Source: Candidatus Geothermarchaeota archaeon (lineage in GTDB: Archaea > Thermoproteota > Nitrososphaeria > Geothermarchaeales > JAUWBL01). Taken from it: a stretch of DNA of 24,089 nt. The translations under genes and the position numbers were made by a program. The stretch covers positions 1 to 24,089 of the forward strand of contig JAUWBL010000001.1 in the NCBI GenBank assembly GCA_030601715.1. The letters run 5' to 3'. Under the pieces are notes generated by a model. It was given only the letters and a program-made list of their open reading frames with translations. It was not told the origin of the DNA and did no database searches. This document shows, one piece after another, positions 15,230-21,329 of the stretch; position 1 is the stretch's first letter, and each line of letters opens with the position of its first letter.

Positions 15230-15844
15230 GTGTCGTATCGCGGAGGTCCCCCTCTACGGTTGGAGAGCAACGTAACTCAGCCCCTCAACGTCCGCGCGGC
15301 CCTTAAGGAAATAATAGATCTTTCTGGTCTCATCCTAGATCTCTCCTTCGCTTCCGTCATCTACGACAACACCGAACTAGCCAAAGAAGTACTAGATCTG
15401 GAGAGTCATGTTGATGAGCTTACGAACGCGGTCACGACGCATATGAGCTTGGCAATCCGCGACAAAGATGATGCCTCAGAGTCCCTGCCGGTGTTCAAAG
15501 CCGCCAACGTTGCCGATCAGATATCTGATGCCGCCGCTGAAATTGCGAAGATAGTTCTCCGAGGAATGAGTTTGGATACCAGGCTAAGGGAAAGCCTTAT
15601 GGAATCCGATGAAATCGTCGGGATCTTTAGAATCTCGCGAGAGAGCAGGCTAGCCGGTCACAGTCTCGAGAACTCCAGAATCTTCGTTGGCGTAGGGTTC
15701 GACATAATCGCTGTAAAGAGAGACTTCCAATGGATCATAAACCCTCCTGACGAGTTCGAGTTTCAGACCACAGATGTCGTTGTCACCAGGGGATCGGCTG
15801 ATGCGGTGAAGATCTTGAGAGCCTTCGGAGAAGAGCCCAAGTGA
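15230..15844 (+). CDS. PhoU-like/TrkA-C domain protein (first of a pair)
   Basis: A protein combining a PhoU-like helical domain with a C-terminal TrkA-C (RCK-C) domain, as in archaeal COG3273-type proteins thought to sense a ligand and regulate an ion transporter. Residues about 20-140 are helical (LNVRAALKEIIDLSGLILDLSFASVIY). The last 70 residues show the RCK-C pattern (RIFVGVGFDIIAVKRD then FEFQTTDVVVTRGSADAVKIL). The open frame runs back to TTG 15107, over asnS, but GTG 15230 has GGGAGGGT nine bases upstream and a TATA-like CTTTAATTC (15204-15212) about 20 bases away. I use GTG 15230 (204 residues). It overlaps the next gene as GTGA. Confidence 0.75.
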   Translation: MSYRGGPPLRLESNVTQPLNVRAALKEIIDLSGLILDLSFASVIYDNTELAKEVLDLESHVDELTNAVTTHMSLAIRDKDDASESLPVFKAANVADQISDAAAEIAKIVLRGMSLDTRLRESLMESDEIVGIFRISRESRLAGHSLENSRIFVGVGFDIIAVKRDFQWIINPPDEFEFQTTDVVVTRGSADAVKILRAFGEEPK

Positions 15845-16431
15845 AGCGGAACAACGTCTTCCGTGAGATAGGCGGGCTCTTGAGAGAACTGAAAGACAAG
15901 GCGGAGGTGACTGTGTATCTGGCCTACTCTGGACTTCTCTACAGCTCTGTAGGCATAGCTAGTGGAGCCTTGAAGATGGAGGAACAGGTTGATGAGCTTC
16001 GCCTCAAACTCCAAGAGCTCGTCCTGGAAAGGGGGGAGGAGCTAGGTCTCCGGACAGCGCTGGCGGTGATGCTTCTAGTGGAGTCCCTCGAAAGCATCTC
16101 GGACTCGGGCATGAAGCTCGCCTCGATAGTCTCACGAGAGCTGGAGACACACCCTGTCCTCGATCTGGCTGAGGAGGAGATGGAAGAACAGTACCTTCTT
16201 TTGGAGGTGGACCGAGATTCATTCTTTCTGTCTAGGAAAATCAGGGACCTCGGTTTTCAGGACACGATGGGAATTCGGGTCATAGCGGTCAAACGAAAGG
16301 GAAGATGGACCTTCGATCCTAGCGAGGAATTCAGGATCGAAGAGAGAGACCTAGTCTTGGTGAGTGGGTACAGGGCGGGCATCGAGACGCTCGAAGAAGC
16401 GGAGAAAGAAGTGGAAGTCCCAGAAGAATAG
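15841..16431 (+). CDS. PhoU-like/TrkA-C domain protein (second of a pair)
   Basis: A 196-residue paralogue-like partner of the previous gene with the same order of domains: an acidic helical PhoU-like part (residues about 5-110, AEVTVYLAYSGLLYSSVGIAS and LAVMLLVESLESISDSGMKLAS) and a C-terminal RCK-C domain (IRDLGFQDTMGIRVIAVKRKG, then EFRIEERDLVLVSGYRAGIETL). The start is GTG 15841, overlapping the preceding TGA (GTGA), so translation is coupled and a heteromeric complex is likely. No channel or transporter gene lies beside the pair. It ends 6 bases before the orc1/cdc6-like gene. Confidence 0.78.
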   Translation: MKRNNVFREIGGLLRELKDKAEVTVYLAYSGLLYSSVGIASGALKMEEQVDELRLKLQELVLERGEELGLRTALAVMLLVESLESISDSGMKLASIVSRELETHPVLDLAEEEMEEQYLLLEVDRDSFFLSRKIRDLGFQDTMGIRVIAVKRKGRWTFDPSEEFRIEERDLVLVSGYRAGIETLEEAEKEVEVPEE

Positions 16432-16437
16432 CTCGCA

Positions 16438-17595
16438 ATGAGCAGAGGCAAGCTCTTTCTTCGGGACGCTCAGCGGAAACTGGATGTGTCCTACGTTCCC
16501 ACGACGCTACCTCATCGCGAGAATCAGATCGACACCATTGTCGCCTGCTTCGAACCTCTCCTTGAGAGCCTGCCCATGGGTTTTCACCCTCCTCTGCTCT
16601 ATGGGCCCACGGGCACCGGGAAAACCTCCTGCATGAAGAAGGCGGGTGAGAAGATCGAATCGGAAGTGCGGGAGAAGCTGTCCCTTCATTATGTTCACCT
16701 CAACTGTGCTGTTCTTGGGCGGAGCTATCTTGTTGCTCAAAAGATGGCTGAACGGGTTACCTCGATCCCAGCAAGAGGCTACGGGGAAGCGGAGTTGCTT
16801 ACAAAGACCTACGAGGAGTTGGAAGCTAGGGACGAGTACATGGTTCTCGTTCTGGATGATGTCGACGAACTCATCCGCCGGGACAGCGGACACCTTCTTT
16901 TCGCGATCACAAGGCTGGAGGAGGCAGCGGAGCTGGAGGCAAACAGGATACTGCCGGTTCTCATAATGAAGAAGGCGAAGACTCTGATGATAGCTCAGCC
17001 GGCTGCCAGGTCAAAGGTAACGGGCCCCAAGATAGAGTTCCCTCCGTACGACTACGGTGAGATGAGGTCGATCGTCCGGCAGAGGGTTAGGCTGGCGTTC
17101 AGGCGAGACGCGGTCTCAGCTCCAGCGGCGAACCAGATAAGCTTCAACGGAGCTCGGCTCGGAAGCGGGGATGCGCGATACTCCATAGGCCTTCTCCAGA
17201 TGAGCGGGGTAGCCGCAGAGAGAGGAAACTCCAAGAAGGTACGTGTGGAACACGTTCGAATGGCCCAGCAGACATATGATGACAGGATCCCCAGACAGAT
17301 TGGAGATCTCACCGATGCGGATGGGTTCTTGGTTCTTCTGGCTGTCGCCAAGTTCTTCAAACATCATCGTGATAGTTTCGCGGCTTCCCGAACGATTATC
17401 ACCGCCTCCTACAGGAAACTGGCGACAGCCTCCCAATCTCCGGTGCTCTCAGGTAGTCAGCTCAGGAAGAAGTTGGCTGAGCTGGAAGAGAACGGCCTTC
17501 TTTACAGATCCGGAAGAGGACTAGCCTTACCCTATATGTCGGCCGAATCGCTCTACGAGAGACTGCTCCCCCTAACCTCTGGACAGTTTCAGTGA
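16438..17595 (+). CDS. Diverged Orc1/Cdc6-family AAA+ protein
   Basis: A 385-residue AAA+ ATPase with a C-terminal winged helix, as in archaeal replication-initiator Orc1/Cdc6 proteins that bind origins and load MCM. It shows the N-terminal YVPTTLPHRENQID entry, Walker A GPTGTGKT (56-63), Walker B LVLDDVDEL (137-145), sensor 2 GDARYSIGLLQMSGVAA (244-260) and a winged helix from about 290 (SYRKLATASQSPVLSGSQLRKKLAELEENGLL). The sensor-1 region, usually an ISND motif followed by DPRV(L/K)SSL, reads MIAQPAARSKVTGP at 184-197, so the usual Asn and Asp-Pro-Arg are gone. It may be a secondary initiator or a regulator. It follows the PhoU/TrkA pair by 6 bases. Confidence 0.82.
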   Translation: MSRGKLFLRDAQRKLDVSYVPTTLPHRENQIDTIVACFEPLLESLPMGFHPPLLYGPTGTGKTSCMKKAGEKIESEVREKLSLHYVHLNCAVLGRSYLVAQKMAERVTSIPARGYGEAELLTKTYEELEARDEYMVLVLDDVDELIRRDSGHLLFAITRLEEAAELEANRILPVLIMKKAKTLMIAQPAARSKVTGPKIEFPPYDYGEMRSIVRQRVRLAFRRDAVSAPAANQISFNGARLGSGDARYSIGLLQMSGVAAERGNSKKVRVEHVRMAQQTYDDRIPRQIGDLTDADGFLVLLAVAKFFKHHRDSFAASRTIITASYRKLATASQSPVLSGSQLRKKLAELEENGLLYRSGRGLALPYMSAESLYERLLPLTSGQFQ

Positions 17596-17656
17596 CCTCT
17601 CTCTCCTGCGGATACAGAGATCTCACCCTCGAAGACGGAGGACGATCGGATCAGAC

Positions 17657-17947
17657 ATGTCAGGAAAGATTTCGGTCTACGCACCATTCGATTGTGACCC
17701 CGTTAGACTCAGGCAGATGGTGGAGATAGTAAGGTCAGAAGCTAGAGAACTCGGTCTCGACCTAGTTGGGCCGTTTGGGAGGGACGACAACAGGATATGC
17801 GTCTTCTATGAAGACTCGGAGGCGAAATGTTATGTGTACGTTGACAATTACGAGAAGCCTCTCAACATGGAGAAGGCAGCCCTGACCATCCGGGTCATGG
17901 TTGCAATGACTCGGATGAGAAAGCAAGCCATACGGGTCAGCGCGTAG
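17657..17947 (+). CDS. Small unknown protein (96 aa)
   Basis: A 96-residue protein I do not recognise. It starts MSGKISVYAPFDCDPVRLRQMV (ATG 17657, 61 bases after the orc1/cdc6-like gene). It alternates helix and strand: a helix at 15-32, a strand pair around DLVGPFGRDDNRICVFYE (about 36-52), another strand CYVYVDNY, and a C-terminal helix rich in Met and Arg (LTIRVMVAMTRMRKQAIRV). It has three cysteines without a metal pattern and no membrane segment or signal. The codon use and alpha/beta pattern support a real gene, perhaps read with the upstream operon. Confidence 0.6.
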   Translation: MSGKISVYAPFDCDPVRLRQMVEIVRSEARELGLDLVGPFGRDDNRICVFYEDSEAKCYVYVDNYEKPLNMEKAALTIRVMVAMTRMRKQAIRVSA

Positions 17948-18014
17948 CCGGTCCGGGCATTAGTCGTTGGGCGTCGTGGCTGCCTGAGCGGATCTAAGTC
18001 GGTTAGCTTTCCTG

Positions 18015-19184
18015 CTACAGTCCCAGGATGGCTCCCTCGATCCTGTCCATGGCCTCTTGGATGTATTCAAACGAGAAGGAGTAGGCAAATCGGACGAACC
18101 CCTCTCCGCGCTCGCCGAAGATGCTTCCGGGGGTCGTCGCCATCTTCCCTTCCCTGAGGAGCAACTTGACGAACTCCATGCTTGTCATTCCCACATCCAC
18201 GAGCCTTGGGAACACGTAGAAGGCCCCCTGGGGCATCCAGCACTCGAATATTTTCATCGAGTTGAGGCGCTCCACGATCATATCTCTTCTTCGCTTGTAC
18301 TCCGCCACCATGTCGACGAGGAAGTCATGTGGACCTTCGAGGGCGGCCAGAGCCGCCTTCTGAGCGATCGCATTCACGCCGTTGACGGAGTATAGCTGGA
18401 CCTTGTAGGCTTGCTCTATTATCTCTCTCGGCGCGGCTAGGTAGCCGATTCGCCATCCGGTCATGGCGTAGGTCTTGGACAAGGAAAAAGCTGTGATGGT
18501 TCGCTCCTTCATCCCTGGGAAGGAACCGATGGAGTAGTGTCGGGCTCCGTCGTAGACAATGTCCTCGTATGGTTCGTCTGAAAAGACATAGAGGTCGTGA
18601 TCTTGGGCGATTTCAGCTAGGGCTTTCAGCTCTTCCTTTGACGCCACCATGCCGGTCGGGTTGTGGGGCGTGTTTATCACGATGGCCCTAGTCCGGTCGG
18701 TTATCAGTTCCATGAAGCTGTCGGGGTCGAGGCGAAAACCTGTTTCCTTTGAGTACTCTAGAGGGACTGACACTCCTTTGCCTCCCGCCATCAGGACCTG
18801 CATCATGTTAGAGGTCCAGTAGGGGTCCGGCACCAGTACCTCGTCGCCAGGGCTGAGGACGGCTTGGGTGGCCGTAAACAGGGCTCCCATGCCTCCGGTC
18901 GTGACCATGATCTCGGTGTTGGCGTTCGTCTCCATCCCGTTTTTCTCTTTCAGCTTCTTCGCAATGGCTTCCCTGAGGGGCACGATTCCAGAGTTGGGGG
19001 TGTAGTGGGTGAAGTTCTCCCTAAGTGCTCCTACTGCAGCCTCCTTGACGTGTACGGGGGTGTCGAAGTCAGGATCGCCGGATTCCAGCCCGACCACTCC
19101 CGTCATTGTGAGTTTCATGTCCCTGATGGTAACAATTCCAGAGGCGGGGACACCCAGAACCTTTCCACATAAACCTCGGCTCAT
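18015..19184 (-). CDS. Class I/II pyridoxal-phosphate aminotransferase (AspC-like)
   Basis: A 389-residue fold-type I aminotransferase, probably transferring the amino group of aspartate or a related amino acid to 2-oxoglutarate. Motifs in order: LESGDPDFDTPVHVKEAA, VTTGGMGALFTA (cofactor phosphate binding), PDPYWTSN, NTPHNPTGMV (NxPHNPTG), SDEPYEDIVYDG, the lysine site SLSKTYAMTGWRIGYL (PLP-linked Lys in SLSKT), and RFAYSFSFEYIQEAMDRI near the end, which carries a substrate-carboxylate Arg. The frame is open to TTG 19211, but AAAGGAGGTC (19191-19200) six bases before ATG 19184 fixes that start. Substrate cannot be told from sequence alone. Confidence 0.9.
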   Translation of the reverse strand: MSRGLCGKVLGVPASGIVTIRDMKLTMTGVVGLESGDPDFDTPVHVKEAAVGALRENFTHYTPNSGIVPLREAIAKKLKEKNGMETNANTEIMVTTGGMGALFTATQAVLSPGDEVLVPDPYWTSNMMQVLMAGGKGVSVPLEYSKETGFRLDPDSFMELITDRTRAIVINTPHNPTGMVASKEELKALAEIAQDHDLYVFSDEPYEDIVYDGARHYSIGSFPGMKERTITAFSLSKTYAMTGWRIGYLAAPREIIEQAYKVQLYSVNGVNAIAQKAALAALEGPHDFLVDMVAEYKRRRDMIVERLNSMKIFECWMPQGAFYVFPRLVDVGMTSMEFVKLLLREGKMATTPGSIFGERGEGFVRFAYSFSFEYIQEAMDRIEGAILGL

Positions 19185-19190
19185 TACACG

Positions 19191-19240
19191 GACCTCCTTT
19201 GCTCGATGCAACGAGATCTACTCTCTGACGTGATATTAAC
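19191..19240 (-). promoter_or_regulatory. Promoter and ribosome-binding site of the aminotransferase gene
   Basis: On the minus strand GTTAATATCA (19231-19240) is a TATA-like element, and AAAGGAGGTC (19191-19200) is a strong Shine-Dalgarno site six bases before ATG 19184. Initiation about 25 bases after the TATA element would give a short leader that just includes the Shine-Dalgarno site. Confidence 0.6.
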
Positions 19241-19458
19241 CCTGTTTCCATTCGATCCGGGGATCTGCCTGACTTCAGCCTAACTTACGGAACTCTCCTG
19301 CCTGTTTGACAAGTAGGGACGATAGGGAGGATTAGAGACTGATAGAACGCGAGATACCCAGATCGCGACCATCGAACACCGACAGTGTCAAGCATGCGTG
19401 GGTTTTGTCGGACGCTAAGTGGTGGGGCCGACGGGATTTGAACCCGTGACCGCCAGCG

Positions 19459-19470
19459 TTCTGGATGGTT
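19459..19470 (-). other. tRNA-Pro intron 2 (12 nt, canonical position 37/38)
   Basis: Exon CTGG (32-35) pairs with intron CCAG, with 3-nt bulges GG^A and AA^C and an ACCAT loop. This is the relaxed bulge-helix-loop form seen for very short archaeal introns, at the usual 37/38 site. Confidence 0.75.
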
Positions 19471-19477
19471 CCCCAGG

Positions 19478-19497
19478 CTCTCCGCCCACATCGGGCT
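19478..19497 (-). other. tRNA-Pro intron 1 (20 nt, position 30/31)
   Basis: The exon TTCC pairs with intron GGAG as the 4-bp central helix. The 3-nt bulges AG^A and AG^C carry the cuts, and GCCC/GGGC closes a GATGT loop as the inner helix. This is a bulge-helix-bulge motif at a non-canonical position. Confidence 0.75.
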
Positions 19498-19557
19498 CTG
19501 GAATCCTAGACCATGCTAGACCACGGCCCCAGGGTCCTGGACGCCCTCGAAATCCGC

Positions 19558-19566
19558 TATCTATAG
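19558..19566 (-). promoter_or_regulatory. TATA box of the tRNA-Pro gene
   Basis: CTATAGATA on the minus strand lies about 30 bases before the mature tRNA 5' end, giving a predicted 5' leader of about 7 bases. It sits in the 156-base gap between the tRNA and the nuclease-domain gene, in which I see nothing else. Confidence 0.5.
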
Positions 19567-19686
19567 GCGTCATATTCGATGATCGCTCCTACGACTTAAG
19601 ACTGGACATACAGCTGACTGAGATTTCCCCACCCCGTATTCAATGGGAGTAGGTCACACAAACGTCTCGTTTCTTGGCATTTCGCC

Positions 19687-20517
19687 CTAGAGCCTCTTGC
19701 GGAAAGCCAGCTGGTACAGTTCGATGGAAGATTCCTTGCAGGAGGCTAGAATATTCCTGTCGTACCCCCGACATATCAGAAACTTTCTGATCCGAATTCC
19801 CCCTAGCGACTCCTGGGAACCGTATCCCCGGGCTATCCTCAGGAGCTGAGCCACGGCCTCTTCCGTGGCGAGCGTCTCTATCTCCACCACCACAGATCGA
19901 TCAGAAGAGTCACGGAGGATCAGGTCCGCCCTCCCAGTTCCCACGTCTACCTCCATGCCCTCCCTCTGCAGTCCCTCTTCCAGGATTGAAGGATCGTCCC
20001 AGAGCAGCTTGGCTATAGGTCTCTCGGCCATCCCGTCGGCCTCCGTGTAGTCCTCAAGTCCCTTATCAGACATCTTCACAAGCGCCTCCTCAACCGACAC
20101 GTATGATGCCCCTAGCCTGTGTGGAAAGACGCGGTGCGGTCTATCGTCCTTGTAGACCAGCAGAACGGGGGTGTTGCTCAGGTTTAGTCTCTTGCCTTTC
20201 GACAGTGGCAACATGTATCCACCGGAGGTCACGATCTTGCCTCTGGTGTGGGGAGGTATTCCCCTAATCTCGTCCCGTAGCCTAAGAGCGTCTTCAGCAG
20301 ATAGCTCATCGAACTCGTTGACCAAGAGTTCAGCTCCTTGGGAGTCCGCCACCGTCTCCGCCTTCGAGATCAGGTCACTGAGCCTTGTCACGTAAGAAGA
20401 CTCCCGGCCGTACAACAGCAGCATCCGAAACGTCAACGACTTGTCGCCACCTTCGCCCTCTCCCTCACTACTGATCCTGTTGGGCTTTGAGATGGTTGTG
20501 GAAGGATGCCCTTTCAT
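19687..20517 (-). CDS. NucS/EndoMS-like nuclease-domain protein with altered active site
   Basis: A 276-residue protein whose C-terminal part (about 170-276) resembles the nuclease domain of NucS/EndoMS: LLWDDPSILEEGL, then GRADLIL with Asp198, VVVEIE with Glu212, and a helix AVAQLLRIARGYG matching the family's AVSQLLRY helix. The expected ExK reads E-I-E (212-214), so the catalytic Lys is replaced by Glu and activity may be changed or lost. The N-terminal 30 residues are polar and low-complexity (SEGEGEGGDK). Residues about 30-140 (including IVTSGGYMLPL and TPVLLVYKDDRPHRVF) match nothing I recognise. ATG 20517 overlaps the kinase stop (ATGA), so it is co-translated with the kinase. A RecB-like nuclease-fold protein of another family is the alternative. 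Confidence 0.68.
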   Translation of the reverse strand: MKGHPSTTISKPNRISSEGEGEGGDKSLTFRMLLLYGRESSYVTRLSDLISKAETVADSQGAELLVNEFDELSAEDALRLRDEIRGIPPHTRGKIVTSGGYMLPLSKGKRLNLSNTPVLLVYKDDRPHRVFPHRLGASYVSVEEALVKMSDKGLEDYTEADGMAERPIAKLLWDDPSILEEGLQREGMEVDVGTGRADLILRDSSDRSVVVEIETLATEEAVAQLLRIARGYGSQESLGGIRIRKFLICRGYDRNILASCKESSIELYQLAFRKRL

Positions 20518-21125
20518 GGTTCAAATAGGCTCAGAACCTCCCGATAGTTTCCAGTGCAGGGGTTTCTCTTGTAGGCCCTTAGGAACCCGAACAGCTCTTC
20601 GAACGAGGTTCTCAGGAGAGCTTCCTGGAAGAGTGCCTTGCTCGGAGAGGTGAAAATGAAGTACTGTATCATCGAGGTGAGGTTTGACGGGACACGTCGC
20701 GTGGAGGCTGACTCGAAGTCGATGATCTTTGTCGCGTCGTCTTCGTCGACGTAAACGTGCTTGTGAGGCCGAGAAAGCTGTCCATGATCCAAGCCTATCT
20801 TGTCCAGAGCCGCGCACTGATCCAGTACCGCCCTAGACAGACGCCAGACGGCCTTGGGAGACTCCTCGGACTGCGCCATCGCCTCTAGATGTTGGTGCAT
20901 GGACCGACCCTCCACTAGCTCCAGAATGAGGATGTCTTCGCCGCTTCCCAGGAGTGTTGGACCCACGCCCACCGAATTCGCGTGGCCAAGCATTTCTGCC
21001 TCGTGCTGCACACTTCCTCTGCCGGAGTCGGTTCGAAGGATCTTCACCGCCACGGCTGAGCCAGCTTTGACGCCCATGAGGACTAGACTTGTCGTTCCCT
21101 TCCCGAGAATCTCGAACTTCCCCAA
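20514..21125 (-). CDS. Atypical serine/threonine protein kinase-like protein (5' end unresolved)
   Basis: The 203 residues from TTG 21125 carry a kinase-like fold: glycine loop ILGKGTTSLVLMG, VAVKIL with the ATP lysine, Glu in HEAEML, LILELVEGRSM hinge, a catalytic-loop region LDHGQLSRPHKHVYV, and IIDFES for the metal-binding Asp. The usual HxD base reads HGQ, so activity is uncertain. The same frame is open upstream to the cca stop (21329) and reads convincingly as an N-terminal domain (FIGRFLAYPSQERTV then IEELAELGIDRILLQGG), yet no ATG, GTG or TTG occurs there. The real start may be non-canonical, or the sequence may carry a one-base deletion. Its stop overlaps the nuclease-domain gene. 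Confidence 0.68.
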   Translation of the reverse strand: MGKFEILGKGTTSLVLMGVKAGSAVAVKILRTDSGRGSVQHEAEMLGHANSVGVGPTLLGSGEDILILELVEGRSMHQHLEAMAQSEESPKAVWRLSRAVLDQCAALDKIGLDHGQLSRPHKHVYVDEDDATKIIDFESASTRRVPSNLTSMIQYFIFTSPSKALFQEALLRTSFEELFGFLRAYKRNPCTGNYREVLSLFEP

Positions 21126-21329
21126 CCGGGTTCCTCCCTGAAGCAGGATTCGATCAATCCCCAGCTCAGCCAGTTCCTCGATCCTCCGAGACGTGACCGT
21201 TCTCTCCTGCGAGGGATACGCCAGGAACCGCCCGATGAACGCGGGGTCGAGCGTGTCAACCGTGAAAGCTCTGTCCTCAGCCTCTGCCGAGGGCTTGACT
21301 CCGATCGTGGCAGATTCCCTCTCCGCTCG

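Larger units (their letters stand above)
19423..19530 (-). tRNA. tRNA-Pro (GGG anticodon) with two introns
   Basis: Read on the minus strand, acceptor arms GGGGCCG and CGGCCCC pair fully. A GTCT/GGAT D-stem with GG in the loop, a CGGTC variable loop, an ACGGG-TTCAAAT-CCCGT T arm and discriminator A follow, and CCA is encoded next (19420-19422). No standard anticodon loop can be read directly. Removing 20 nt (19478-19497) and 12 nt (19459-19470) leaves stem CCAGC/GCTGG around loop CTGGGGC, giving anticodon GGG (proline) and a normal 76-nt tRNA. The exons are 19498-19530, 19471-19477 (7 nt, holding the anticodon) and 19423-19458. Both introns show archaeal splice geometry (see findings). Confidence 0.85.

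Noticed and set aside
17948..18014. Possible RNA gene or terminator between the small protein and the aminotransferase
   Set aside because: No tRNA arms, stable hairpin or T-run can be seen in these 67 bases.
19212..19422. Possible C/D-box small RNA in the gap between the aminotransferase and tRNA genes
   Set aside because: I could not place a convincing C box with a matching D box and guide on either strand; only the aminotransferase promoter is supported.
19423..19530. Reading the tRNA as His (GTG) or Trp (CCA) from triplets in the unspliced sequence
   Set aside because: Neither reading gives a closed anticodon stem with U33 and correct spacing from the D arm. The two-intron Pro(GGG) solution satisfies all arms and both splice motifs.
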